A stretch of DNA of 64,000 nucleotides from Vreelandella alkaliphila (GTDB taxonomy: Bacteria; Pseudomonadota; Gammaproteobacteria; Pseudomonadales; Halomonadaceae): NCBI RefSeq assembly GCF_016107625.1, contig NZ_JABASV010000005.1:124001-188000 (forward strand), written 5' to 3'. How positions within the stretch are numbered: position 1 is the first letter of the stretch; every line of letters begins with the position of its first letter. This document shows, one piece after another, positions 17,334 to 25,879 of this stretch. The notes below the pieces were generated by a model. The model saw nothing but the letters and a program-made list of their open reading frames with translations, made no database searches and was not told the DNA's origin. The position numbers and the translations under genes are program-made.

Positions 17334-17394
17334 GTGTCTCTCCAGATTGTATGAGCGTCAAGCGATACCCCTAGCAACATTGGCTAGGCGTACC

Positions 17395-17606
17395 CCTTCC
17401 GTCATGGAACCTGAGAGATTCACGCATCTATTGAAGCGCTTGCTCCTTCGGTGGGCTGAGTGACGCAGTCATCAACCGCTCTTCGGAAAGTGTTAGTAAT
17501 TACTGTTCTAGTAAATACCGTAACAATAGCGGTCCGGTGGCCTGAGAGTTTCCGGGGTCGTTGCTCCTTCGGCGCTGGTGGCTAGCACCAGTCTCTCCCG
17601 CTATTG
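17395..17606 (-). ncRNA. Tandem glycine riboswitch
   Basis: Read on the minus strand, two aptamers follow each other. Aptamer 1 (about 17606-17522) has a P1 pairing of AATAGCG with CGCTATT and the conserved CGCCGAAGGAGCAA and ACTCTCAGG elements. Aptamer 2 (about 17488-17395) has TTCCG/CGGAA pairing and the conserved CACCGAAGGAGCAA and ATCTCTCAGG elements. The short linker between them is typical of cooperative tandem glycine riboswitches. Downstream, a CCTAGC...GCTAGG hairpin (17371-17389) lies close to the ribosome site and could be the expression platform. It controls the dehydrogenase gene, probably switching it on when glycine is high. Confidence 0.95.
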
Positions 17607-17763
17607 CGTTCACAACGTTGTAACGCGTCAGTCGAAAAAGTGAAATAGGGTAAACGTCTTAAGGGGGCGTAAAAGGGAAGGAAGCGCTGCTTTATCGGCA
17701 TGCTTTGCAATAGCGTGGTTTTAACTGACAATATCGAAAACTTTTTAGCGATGGACGAGACGC

Positions 17764-18057
17764 ATGCAGGCAAACGGATTTTTTGATGGTGTAGGCGAAG
17801 CGATTGGCGATGCTATTCGCGTGGTGGTGGAGTTTTTATTGGGCTTCTTCACTAACTTTTTCGGCGCGTTTGATGACTTCATTGATGGCCTTACCCGCTC
17901 CCTGGGTATCAATGCGTCGTTCTTTAGCATTCTGGTGTTGGTAATTGGCTTGTGGCTGTTATGGCGCGGCTTTCGAGCGCTGCTGCGAGGCTCCCTGCTA
18001 GGAGCCATCGTGCGTATTGTGCTGGCGCTGTTTATCCTGTCGTGGCTAATGATGTAG
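17764..18057 (+). CDS. Small membrane protein of unknown function
   Basis: 97 residues: an amphipathic, Phe-rich first half (FFDGVGEAIGDAIRVVVEFL), a membrane helix at about 57-72 (FFSILVLVIGLWLLW) and a second at about 80-96. I do not recognise the family. It has an ATG with a GACGAG ribosome site and runs 26 bases into the end of the convergent EamA gene. Divergent from the riboswitch gene; no functional hint from context. Confidence 0.6.
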   Translation: MQANGFFDGVGEAIGDAIRVVVEFLLGFFTNFFGAFDDFIDGLTRSLGINASFFSILVLVIGLWLLWRGFRALLRGSLLGAIVRIVLALFILSWLMM

Positions 18058-18961
18058 GCCTGCGTCCCCCCATCCCTGCTTGCATGATGCCGCTGGCTAA
18101 TACCAGTGCGCATCCGGCAAGCTGCAGTGGCAAAAGCGTTTCACCGAATAAGCTCCAGCCAAAGATCACCACTGCCACCGGCTCGCAGTAAGCCAGGGTT
18201 CCATACAGGGCGGTGGGCAGTCGGTTAATCGCCATCACGGCACACAGTAACGCTAAAAAACCGGGTAAGAAGCCAGCTACTAACAGCCAAGGCCATTGCC
18301 AAGCCGCGGCGGTTAGCCCTTCGGGCTGCCAAAGAGCAAACGGTAATATGACCAGCGCACCTACTAGCAGCTGCCAAAACGCGCAGACCCTACTGTCTAA
18401 ATGACTTGGCAAACGACGGTTAATGAGCATAAAGCCGCTATAGGCAAACATGGCGGCTAAGGCATAGCCCATCCCAATAATGTCTTGGTGATCATCAAGG
18501 TTCAAACGAAACTCTTGCATCATCGCGAACCCAAACAGCGCCAAACCAATCGATCCAATTTGTTCAGTGGTAAGGCGTTCACCATAGAGGGAGTGAGCTG
18601 CCACGGCGGCGATAATTGGTGCTAGGTAGATCATCAAAATAGCGTTGGCCATCTGGGTGTAGTTCATGGCCTGAACGTAAAAGAGGATAAATGACGCCAG
18701 AAGTACGCCGCTGATGACTACCTGCCGTCCAGGCAGTGCGTTGAGTGCGGCGTGGCGTTTTGTCAGCACTAAATACGCCAGCAGAAACGTCGCCCCAAGG
18801 CCTAAACGATAAAACGTAATGCTTTCGGCATTTAGCCCGGTAATACGCGAAATAACGCCGATGGTTGCCATACCGACAGCTGCCACCACGGCAAGCAATA
18901 AACTAGAAGGGGTGACGTTTAACGGGGTACTGCTGGCGTTAGACATTAGCTGCTTTGTCAT
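18032..18961 (-). CDS. EamA/DMT-superfamily transporter
   Basis: 309-residue inner-membrane protein with ten hydrophobic segments and the duplicated EamA domain (first repeat ATIGVISRITGLNAESITFYRLGLGA, second MFAYSGFMLINRR...GFLALLCAVMAINRLPTALYGTLAYCEPVAVVIFGWSLFGETL). Such carriers export metabolites or amino acids; the substrate is not evident. The likely start is either the ATG at 18961 or the second Met five codons later. Confidence 0.85.
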   Translation of the reverse strand: MTKQLMSNASSTPLNVTPSSLLLAVVAAVGMATIGVISRITGLNAESITFYRLGLGATFLLAYLVLTKRHAALNALPGRQVVISGVLLASFILFYVQAMNYTQMANAILMIYLAPIIAAVAAHSLYGERLTTEQIGSIGLALFGFAMMQEFRLNLDDHQDIIGMGYALAAMFAYSGFMLINRRLPSHLDSRVCAFWQLLVGALVILPFALWQPEGLTAAAWQWPWLLVAGFLPGFLALLCAVMAINRLPTALYGTLAYCEPVAVVIFGWSLFGETLLPLQLAGCALVLASGIMQAGMGGRRPTSLATTG

Positions 18962-19116
18962 CCTGGAAGTGTGTTTGAGAATGTGTTTGAAAGTGGGTTT
19001 AAGGACGTTTTTTTAACGCGTTCTTGAAAGTGCTTCATCAGCGTATGACGGATTGTCATTTGCTTATCTGGTGCATTTTGCCATCATCTGCACTCTTTTT
19101 GTGCAGAGAGAGTGCA

Positions 19117-19644
19117 ATGAAAGCCTATCTTGGCAAGATGCGAGGAGAACCAACGCCGCGGCCCCGCGTCGGCTGGAAAGATGCCTGCTGGTCGTGGCTG
19201 GGCGCTTTTACTGGCATGGCCGTTATATGCTGGCTAAGCTCTGCTTGGCTCTCGCAGCAGTTATTAATCGTGGGCTCCTTTGGGGCAACGTCGGTATTGA
19301 TTTATGCAGCGCCTGAAAGCCCGTTCGCCCAGCCAAGCCATGTACTGTTTGGCAGTGTTTTGTCGGCGCTGGTGGGGGTGGGGTGCTACCAACTGCTGGG
19401 CGCGACGCCTATCTCGATGGCACTAGCGGTGTCGCTTTCCATACTGGTGATGCAACTGACACACACCGTACATCCACCGGGGGCTGCCGCTGCGCTGATC
19501 GCGGTAGCCGGTGGGGCGAGTGTCCACAAGTTAGGTTGGTGGTATCCGCTGATCCCCATTGGTGCCGGGTGCGTGGTAATGCTGGTAGTGGCCATTTTGG
19601 TGAATAATTTAGCGCGCCACCGCCGTTATCCACGTTATTGGTAG
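19117..19644 (+). CDS. HPP family membrane protein
   Basis: 175 residues with four membrane segments and the defining HTVHPPGAAAALIAV (HPP) motif in the third part, preceded by GSFGATSVLIYAAPESPFAQP. I start at the ATG 19117 preceded by GAGAGAG; the longer reading uses a TTG and adds unrelated residues. HPP proteins have been linked with nitrite transport in plastids and are otherwise of unknown role. The gene end overlaps the convergent chaC gene by ten bases. Confidence 0.82.
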   Translation: MKAYLGKMRGEPTPRPRVGWKDACWSWLGAFTGMAVICWLSSAWLSQQLLIVGSFGATSVLIYAAPESPFAQPSHVLFGSVLSALVGVGCYQLLGATPISMALAVSLSILVMQLTHTVHPPGAAAALIAVAGGASVHKLGWWYPLIPIGAGCVVMLVVAILVNNLARHRRYPRYW

Positions 19645-20219
19645 CGGTGTAGCTGCTCCTCAATGGCGAAAACGTGCGCATCGTCTGTGCCTAATTCGCG
19701 TAACGCCTGGGCTAAGTTCAGTAAGTAAGCTTTATTCGAGCCGCTCGGGCCATGGGAATGGGCAATTTGGTGTGCAATATCATCCAACGATGCCTCACCC
19801 AGAAAGGCTGGGTTATCTTCAGTAGCTAAGTAAATTAGTCCTTCCGTTGTTGCCTTTGCCGCCTGCACATTGCCACGCTGCGCTAGAAAAGTGAGCGGCA
19901 CTTTTTCACGCAGGTAGCCGTTCTTTTCACGTACATCTAGCGGTGCCAGCACGTCGGGTGTAATGCGATACGCCATGCCGTGACATACTTCCCCTTGGGC
20001 ACGAATCAGCGTAGCGACGCGCCCCGGTGCGTCCGGCGTGCCACGATGATCGTGGGAGCCTTGCCAAAAACGCCGCGCCCAGCCGGTAATGTAGGCGGGC
20101 TGGCGTTCCAAGTAGGCGAAGTCGGCCTTCCAGATCAGCGAGCCATAACCAAAAAGCCAGATATCGGTATGGCCATCGAAGAAGTTTCTTTGCTGGTTCA
20201 GGGCGGTAGTATCAAACAT
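19635..20219 (-). CDS. chaC: Gamma-glutamylcyclotransferase, ChaC family
   Basis: Cytosolic enzyme that cleaves glutathione to 5-oxoproline and Cys-Gly. WLFGYGSLIWKADF gives the YGSL substrate-binding motif; FWQGSHDHRGTPDAPGRVATL and the ...REKNGYLREKVPL segment contain the catalytic Glu region. The ATG at 20219 is preferred over an upstream TTG. 194 residues, a normal length. No operon partners. Confidence 0.88.
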   Translation of the reverse strand: MFDTTALNQQRNFFDGHTDIWLFGYGSLIWKADFAYLERQPAYITGWARRFWQGSHDHRGTPDAPGRVATLIRAQGEVCHGMAYRITPDVLAPLDVREKNGYLREKVPLTFLAQRGNVQAAKATTEGLIYLATEDNPAFLGEASLDDIAHQIAHSHGPSGSNKAYLLNLAQALRELGTDDAHVFAIEEQLHRYQ

Positions 20220-20313
20220 CGCTATCAAGCATCATGAGTACGGTACATCGGTTAAAGCGCTCATCTTATCATGCCTTTAGTGATTACTTACTTGACCATC
20301 TTCGGAGACCGAC

Positions 20314-21180
20314 ATGCGCGCTATTTTTCTCGTCGATAACGGCTCATTACGGCCTCAGGCAACCCATAATCTGCGCCGCGTAGCGTTTGCGCTTAGCCAG
20401 CAGTTAGGAGAAGCCGTGCAGGCGGCTTCCTTGCTGCACTCTAATAAAATTCCTCCCGAAGAGGTCGACGGCATCCCCGCGATGACTCTGGGCCCGGCTG
20501 CTGAGCGCAGTGCCGAGAATGGGGCGACAGAGATCATTGTGCTGCCGTTCTTCTTTGGCCCAAGCAAAGCACTGACGGGCTACTTGCCAGAGCGCATGGC
20601 CGCACTGCAGGCGCGTTTTCCCCAGGTGAGCGTTCGTGTGGCCCAGCCGCTGGTGGATGAGCGGGGCAATAATGACCTGCGCTTGGCCAAACTGCTGGCC
20701 GACAACGTGCGCGATAAGCATCAAGCGGGGACGACGCCGCATGTAGCGCTGGTCGATCACGGTAGCCCGATTCCTGAAGTGACCGCCGTGCGCAACCGCT
20801 TGGCGGGACAGCTTAGTGTACTGCTTGGTGATGACGTGGCCTGTGTGGCGGCTGCCTCGATGGAGCGCCGTGAAGGTGACGAGTATCGCTTTAACGAGCC
20901 GCTTTTAGAACATTTGCTGGATACGCCGGAGTTCCAAACAGGCCCGGTCATCTTAGCGATGCTGTTTCTCTCGCCTGGGCGTCATGCGGGGGAAGGTGGC
21001 GATATCGCCGAGATTTGTGCCGCCGCGGAACAGCGCCATCCAGGTTTGAGTGTGACGACCACCGCGCTGGTTGGCGAACACCCTGACATCGTCGCGATAC
21101 TGCACGCACGGCTGCGCCAAGCACTTGATGGTGAACGCTTTCTACTCGAACTTCCGGCTACGCTAGACAATGCGCACTAG
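20314..21180 (+). CDS. CbiX/sirohydrochlorin chelatase-like protein
   Basis: 288 residues with two repeats of the CbiX fold. The first half has [18 protein letters not shown], the second [28 protein letters not shown] is the chelatase catalytic His region, while the first repeat has Asn instead of His (VDNGS). Family members insert cobalt, nickel or iron into sirohydrochlorin, yet many two-domain forms are uncharacterised and the gene is alone here, so the activity is not certain. Confidence 0.75.
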   Translation: MRAIFLVDNGSLRPQATHNLRRVAFALSQQLGEAVQAASLLHSNKIPPEEVDGIPAMTLGPAAERSAENGATEIIVLPFFFGPSKALTGYLPERMAALQARFPQVSVRVAQPLVDERGNNDLRLAKLLADNVRDKHQAGTTPHVALVDHGSPIPEVTAVRNRLAGQLSVLLGDDVACVAAASMERREGDEYRFNEPLLEHLLDTPEFQTGPVILAMLFLSPGRHAGEGGDIAEICAAAEQRHPGLSVTTTALVGEHPDIVAILHARLRQALDGERFLLELPATLDNAH

Positions 21181-21263
21181 GGAGGAGGTGTAACGCTGCC
21201 CAAAGGCGCGTAGAATCGCGAGCTTTTGAATGCGCAATTACACTGTTAACCAGGGCTCACATC

Positions 21264-22853
21264 TTGATCGCAACCGCCAATATCACCATGCAGTTTGGGG
21301 CCAAGCCCCTGTTTGAAAATGTCTCCGTCAAATTTAATAACGGCAATCGCTACGGTTTGATTGGCGCCAATGGTTGCGGTAAATCCACCTTTATGAAGAT
21401 TTTAGGTGGCGAGCTTGAGCCTTCGTCCGGCCAGGTCATGCTGGATAGCAGCACGCGGCTGGGTAAGCTACGCCAGGATCAGTTCGCCTATGAGAACGAG
21501 CGAGTCATTGACACCGTCATCATGGGGAACGCTGAACTGTGGAAAGTGGCCGCCGAGCGCGAACGGATTTATTCTTTGCCAGAAATGAGTGAAGCGGATG
21601 GCATGGCGGTGGCCGACTTGGAAGTACGCTTTGCTGAGCTTGACGGCTATACCGCTGAGTCTCGCGCCGGGGAGTTACTGTTGGGGCTAGGTATTCCCAT
21701 TGAACAGCACACCGGCCCGATGAGTGAAGTTGCTCCCGGCTGGAAACTGCGTGTGCTGCTGGCCCAGGCACTGTTTTCCGACCCGGATGTGCTGCTGCTC
21801 GATGAGCCGACTAACCACCTGGATATCAATACTATCCGCTGGCTGGAAGATATTCTCAAAGCGCGCAGCAGTACCATGATTATCATCTCCCACGACCGCC
21901 ACTTCCTGAACAGCGTGTGCACGCACATGGCGGATCTGGATTACGGGGAAATTACCCTGTTCCCCGGTAACTACGACGACTACATGACAGCCGCCACTGC
22001 TGCCCGTGAGCGCCAGCACTCGGATAACGCCAAGAAAAAAGCCCAAATTGCCGAGCTTCAGCAGTTTGTTAGCCGCTTCTCGGCCAACGCCTCCAAAGCC
22101 AAACAGGCCACTTCACGGGCGCGCCAGATCGACAAAATCAAGCTGGAAGATATCAAGCCTTCGAGTCGGGTTAGTCCGTTTATCCGCTTTGAGCAGAATA
22201 AAAAGATTCACCGCAATGCCGTAAATGTAGATGCAATTACCAAAGGCTACGATGATGAGAAGCCGCTCTTCGAGCGTTTCTCGATGACCGTAGAAGCAGG
22301 TGAGCGCATTGCTATTATCGGCCCCAACGGCATTGGTAAAACCACCCTGCTGAAAACCCTGGCGGGTGATTTGCACCCCGATGCCGGTGAAGTGAAGTGG
22401 ACCGATGCAGCGGAAGTTGGCATGTTCGGCCAAGATCACACCGACGACTTTCCTGTTGATGCCACGCTCTTCGAGTGGATGAGCCAGTGGACCAAAGGCG
22501 GTGAGCAGGTGGTGCGCGGCGCGTTGGGCCGGATGCTGTTTTCCAGCGACGATATTGGTAAATCGGTGAAGGTCATTTCCGGTGGCGAGCAGGGGCGCAT
22601 GCTGTTTGGCAAGCTAACGCTCACCAACCCGAACGTGCTGCTAATGGATGAGCCGACCAACCACCTGGATATGGAATCGATTGAGGCGCTGAACTTAGCG
22701 CTGGAGAACTACCCAGGCACGCTGATATTTGTCAGCCACGACCGCGAGTTTGTTTCCTCGCTGGCCACGCGCATTATTGATATGCAGCCCGAGGGCCTTG
22801 TCGACTTTAGCGGCAGCTACGACGACTACCTGCGTAGCCAAGGCGTTGTTTGA
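21264..22853 (+). CDS. ybiT: ABC-F family ATPase, YbiT-like
   Basis: 529-residue soluble protein with two ABC domains and no membrane part: Walker [10 protein letters not shown] (about 36-44) and GPNGIGKTT (about 352-360), Walker [13 protein letters not shown] and [12 protein letters not shown], signature [12 protein letters not shown] and [13 protein letters not shown]. The linker between domains is charged. The opening [22 protein letters not shown] and [10 protein letters not shown] agree with E. coli YbiT, an ABC-F protein acting on ribosomes. The start is a TTG codon. Single gene between chelatase and a convergent gene. Confidence 0.92.
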   Translation: MIATANITMQFGAKPLFENVSVKFNNGNRYGLIGANGCGKSTFMKILGGELEPSSGQVMLDSSTRLGKLRQDQFAYENERVIDTVIMGNAELWKVAAERERIYSLPEMSEADGMAVADLEVRFAELDGYTAESRAGELLLGLGIPIEQHTGPMSEVAPGWKLRVLLAQALFSDPDVLLLDEPTNHLDINTIRWLEDILKARSSTMIIISHDRHFLNSVCTHMADLDYGEITLFPGNYDDYMTAATAARERQHSDNAKKKAQIAELQQFVSRFSANASKAKQATSRARQIDKIKLEDIKPSSRVSPFIRFEQNKKIHRNAVNVDAITKGYDDEKPLFERFSMTVEAGERIAIIGPNGIGKTTLLKTLAGDLHPDAGEVKWTDAAEVGMFGQDHTDDFPVDATLFEWMSQWTKGGEQVVRGALGRMLFSSDDIGKSVKVISGGEQGRMLFGKLTLTNPNVLLMDEPTNHLDMESIEALNLALENYPGTLIFVSHDREFVSSLATRIIDMQPEGLVDFSGSYDDYLRSQGVV

Positions 22854-22865
22854 TCGCTAGCCAGG

Positions 22866-23456
22866 TCAACCAATAATGTGTGCGTAAGTCGACTCGGAGG
22901 CGGGTTGCTGCTCGGCATCGAGTAAGTTGCCGCTAAAGGCATCGTTTAACTCTTTAGCGAGCTCTACATAAACGTACATCTGCTGATTGCGACGTTTATG
23001 TAGTGGCGGCTTAACCAGCAAGCTAATCCCACGAATGGGTTCGTGGGTTTCGCCTTGAAGTAGGTCGGGCATTTCTCCAGGTGGAAAGGCGTTGGCGATC
23101 GTGATTGGGTTCGAGGGTTGTTTGCCTTTGATAAAGAAAACCTTTTTGACTGCATCATAGCTGGCTTCTTTTCCCCGTAGCCACTCGGCCAGGCGTTCGT
23201 CTGTCGTCGAATCGGGATGAGAAAAAATGACAAATAGAGAGTGCTGCTTTACTTTCGCTGTGCGCTTGGTGGGTACTGGTTCTTCTGGTTCAGGGGAGGG
23301 AGGCTGTGGTTCTGCTTTGGGTGCTGGCGGCGTGGCGGCCTTTGCTTTGGCGCGGCGTTGTTTGGGAAGAACCACGTAAACGAAAATAGCCGCAGCCACG
23401 ACCCCCAGCACTAATGAAGCAACAGCGAGTAAGAACGGAAGTGAAGTGATATCCAT
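22866..23456 (-). CDS. ZipA-like membrane-anchored protein
   Basis: 196 residues: N-terminal membrane helix (about 7-30), a basic then Pro/Glu-rich linker (PPAPKAEPQPPSPEPEEP), and a globular C-terminal domain (about 65-190) with FVIFSHPDSTTDERLAEWL and ISLLVKPPLHKR. The architecture is that of ZipA, which tethers FtsZ to the membrane, and the C-terminal domain has a comparable alpha/beta pattern; sequence identity looks low, so it may be a paralogue and not the cell division ZipA. It ends 12 bases from the ABC-F gene. Confidence 0.55.
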   Translation of the reverse strand: MDITSLPFLLAVASLVLGVVAAAIFVYVVLPKQRRAKAKAATPPAPKAEPQPPSPEPEEPVPTKRTAKVKQHSLFVIFSHPDSTTDERLAEWLRGKEASYDAVKKVFFIKGKQPSNPITIANAFPPGEMPDLLQGETHEPIRGISLLVKPPLHKRRNQQMYVYVELAKELNDAFSGNLLDAEQQPASESTYAHIIG

Positions 23457-23481
23457 CTCATTGAGTCCTATCTGTCGGCGC

Positions 23482-23952
23482 TTAGGCCCTATTATTTAGT
23501 CGTAAAATAGCGGCATTCAGTGTTAACGCAAGCGCCACCCAAAGCCAGTAAGGCACCATCAACCAAGCAGCTAACAGGCTCACATTAGCAAATAGCACTA
23601 TGGCTAGTGTAATTAATCCCAACAGGAGCACGATATCTGCCAGCGCTGTGGTGATCTGCTTGCGCCCAAAGAACAGCCATGACCACGCCGCATTGGCCAG
23701 TAATTGCAGGCCATATACGACCAGACCGGCGGCGCGAAACGGAGAGTCATCGGCCATATAAATGCGCCACGCCGCAATGGCCATCAATAAATAAAGGATG
23801 CCCCAGGCGATCGGGAAGGCGATATCAGGTGGTGTCCAGCTGGGTTGGCGCAGTTTGCGATACCAGTCATCAGGGCGGAAACGTGCTCCCGTGGTGGCAG
23901 TAAGGCCAACAAGCAGGAGTGACACCAGCAGGGCGAACAGCGAACCGAACAT
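23482..23952 (-). CDS. tspO: TspO/MBR family protein
   Basis: 156-residue, five-helix membrane protein. WYRKLRQPSWTPPDIAFPIAWGILYLLMAIAAW and LQLLANAAWSWLFFGRKQ are the conserved TspO signatures. Known family members bind tetrapyrroles and cholesterol-like ligands. Stands just upstream of the ZipA-like gene (25-base gap) and may share its transcript. Confidence 0.92.
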   Translation of the reverse strand: MFGSLFALLVSLLLVGLTATTGARFRPDDWYRKLRQPSWTPPDIAFPIAWGILYLLMAIAAWRIYMADDSPFRAAGLVVYGLQLLANAAWSWLFFGRKQITTALADIVLLLGLITLAIVLFANVSLLAAWLMVPYWLWVALALTLNAAILRLNNRA

Positions 23953-24015
23953 GACTCACCAGTATGTGAAAACGATAGAATCAATAGCCTAGCAGCGTTT
24001 TGACGCGTTCAGACA

Positions 24016-24048
24016 TAAAAAAAGCACCACCTAAGTGATGCTTTTCGT
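24016..24048 (-). terminator. Rho-independent terminator of the OYE reductase gene
   Basis: On the minus strand AAAGCATCAC / GTGGTGCTTT pair with a TTAG loop followed by eight T; located 29 bases after the stop codon of the reductase gene. Confidence 0.9.
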
Positions 24049-24076
24049 TCATAAGGGTTCCGGCTTAACAAGAAAT

Positions 24077-25195
24077 CTAGCCAATACGATCGTAGCCGTT
24101 ATCCATAAACGGATAATCGGTGTAGCCCTTTTCATCACCGCCGTAGAACGTTTCATGGTTCGGCTCGGTAAGGGGGGCATTCACTCGGAAGCGTTCCGGC
24201 AGGTCGGGGTTAGCGATATAAGGGCGGCCAAAGGCTACGGCATCGGCGGTGTTTTGATTAATGCGTGACTCCGCGCGTTCTGCGTCGTAGTTGCCGCAAT
24301 AAATCAGGCTGCCATTAAAGCGCTCGCGCATTTGCTCACGAAAGCCATCAGGGAAAGTGATATCGCCACCGATCCAGTTAGGCTCGTTTAAATGCAAATA
24401 GGCTAAGCCGCGTTTGGACAGCTGCTCTGCCAGATAGAAGGCCATGGCTTCTGGCTCATCATCAGTCAGACCGAACAGTTCGATAAAGGGCGTCAAGCGA
24501 ATGCCCACGCGCTGTGCACCGAACACTTCAACTACCGCATCGACCACCTCTAGCGGGAAGCGCGCGCGGTTTTCCAACGAGCCGCCGTACTGGTCGGTGC
24601 GCTGATTGGTACCGGTCGCCAGGAACTGGTTAAGTAGGTAAGCGTTAGCCGCGTGGACTTCCACCATGTCGAAGCCTGCGCGTTTGGCACGAACAGCCGC
24701 TTGGCGGTAGTCATCAACAATGCCGGGGATCTCATCGGTTTCCAGTGCCCGAGGCGTGCTAGTGGGGTGCTGACCAGCAGTGCCGTCTTCAAATTCAACA
24801 AAGCACTGAGCGCCTTCGCCTTTTAGCGCGCTAGGGGCAACAGGCTGTTGTCCATCTGGTTGCACCATTTCATGTGACACACGCCCAACGTGCCACAGCT
24901 GCAGCGCGATACGACCACCTTTGGCATGCACTGCATCCACCACGCCTTTCCAGCCAGCTTCTTGTTCATCCGTCCAAATGCCAGGTGTATACACATAACC
25001 CTTGGCTGTGGGGGAGATGTTGGTTGCTTCACTAATAATCAGCCCTGCGCCTGCCCGTTGGCCGTAATAGGCTTCCTGCAAGGTGCCCGGCACGCTGTCT
25101 GGGGTGCGCGAGCGTGTCAAGGGAGCCATGATGACTCGGTTTGGGATCGACAAACTACCTAATTGAAGAGGGGTGAAAAGCGCTTCATACGCCAT
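24077..25195 (-). CDS. nemA: Old yellow enzyme family alkene reductase (NemA-like)
   Basis: FMN-dependent, NADPH-using reductase for electrophilic alkenes and nitro compounds. 372 residues; landmarks are LFTPLQLGSLSIPNRVIMAPLTRSR, LQLWHVGRVSH, the substrate-binding HAANAYLLNQFL (His-Ala-Ala-Asn form of HxxN), GGSLENRARFPLEVVDAV and YCGNYDAERAE. The ATG at 25195 has a strong AAGGAG site; a longer TTG reading is rejected. It has its own terminator, and a 12-base palindrome upstream suggests a dedicated repressor, which is not in the window. Confidence 0.92.
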   Translation of the reverse strand: MAYEALFTPLQLGSLSIPNRVIMAPLTRSRTPDSVPGTLQEAYYGQRAGAGLIISEATNISPTAKGYVYTPGIWTDEQEAGWKGVVDAVHAKGGRIALQLWHVGRVSHEMVQPDGQQPVAPSALKGEGAQCFVEFEDGTAGQHPTSTPRALETDEIPGIVDDYRQAAVRAKRAGFDMVEVHAANAYLLNQFLATGTNQRTDQYGGSLENRARFPLEVVDAVVEVFGAQRVGIRLTPFIELFGLTDDEPEAMAFYLAEQLSKRGLAYLHLNEPNWIGGDITFPDGFREQMRERFNGSLIYCGNYDAERAESRINQNTADAVAFGRPYIANPDLPERFRVNAPLTEPNHETFYGGDEKGYTDYPFMDNGYDRIG

Positions 25196-25250
25196 GAACA
25201 GACTCCTTTTGGAAGCGGTCAATTTAATCGTGGCGAACAGAATAGACCAG

Positions 25251-25262
25251 TTTACTAGTAAA
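25251..25262. promoter_or_regulatory. 12-base palindrome upstream of the OYE reductase gene
   Basis: TTTACTAGTAAA, a perfect palindrome, lies about 56 bases before the reductase start next to AT-rich promoter-like sequence; it could bind an electrophile-sensing repressor. Confidence 0.4.
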
Positions 25263-25322
25263 TGCTAACTCAGTAATTACCAGCCGCTACGGCGCAGTCA
25301 TGGGATAAGATTTTTGAAGGCA

Positions 25323-25354
25323 AAACAAACCCCCGGCAACGCAATAAACCGGGG
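25323..25354 (-). terminator. Rho-independent terminator of the 123-residue gene
   Basis: CCCCGG and CCGGGG arms with a 12-base loop, followed on the minus strand by a T-rich GTTTGTTTT tail. Confidence 0.8.
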
Positions 25355-25371
25355 TATAGGTAAAGGGTTGC

Positions 25372-25743
25372 TTAGGCTCTCTGCCAAGGCCAGCGGCGCT
25401 TGGCTGGCGTATTGATTTGTTCAATAGCGTTGGTCAGCGCCAGCATGATGGTGCTTAACTGGCGGTGGCAAACGGCGCTGCTCAGAACGCCGGGGCACTG
25501 CTTGAGGAGTAAGTCACACTGCTGTGAGGCAATGAATATTTGCTCGGTGACGGGAGGGGCGAAGAGCGGCTTCGCTTGCTGGCTGCAGCGGGTTAGTTCC
25601 CGTGACAGCAGGGTGAGCATGCTGGTGTCTAGCCAGCAGGGCAGCGGGTCGTCTAGCCGACCGGCAATCGAGTGTTGCACTGCTTCGAAAGACGTGCGCA
25701 AAAATATCAACGTTTGGCGAAGCTGGCGCTGCTCACTAGTCAT
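25372..25743 (-). CDS. Hypothetical protein, helical
   Basis: 123 residues, probably mostly helical and cytoplasmic, with a basic end KRRWPWQRA and several Cys (about five). I do not recognise a family. Support for being real: own terminator downstream, ATG start, and a perfect inverted repeat 38 bases upstream of the start. Confidence 0.6.
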   Translation of the reverse strand: MTSEQRQLRQTLIFLRTSFEAVQHSIAGRLDDPLPCWLDTSMLTLLSRELTRCSQQAKPLFAPPVTEQIFIASQQCDLLLKQCPGVLSSAVCHRQLSTIMLALTNAIEQINTPAKRRWPWQRA

Positions 25744-25780
25744 CGTGCTTACCCGACCTCAAATAATGGCTACCTCAGAT

Positions 25781-25808
25781 AAATGAGAAAAGATAGTGTT
25801 TCTCATTT
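25781..25808. repeat. Perfect 10-base inverted repeat, candidate operator or terminator
   Basis: AAATGAGAAA and TTTCTCATTT are separated by 8 bases. It sits between the M24 hydrolase gene and the 123-residue gene, both on the minus strand, so it may act as an operator of the latter or as a stem ending the former. Confidence 0.6.
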
Positions 25809-25879
25809 GCATCTTTAGTGACGATAGCGCTGGTTAATCGTACTGTCAATCTTGGGCTATAAGTGTGGTTCTCTATTCG

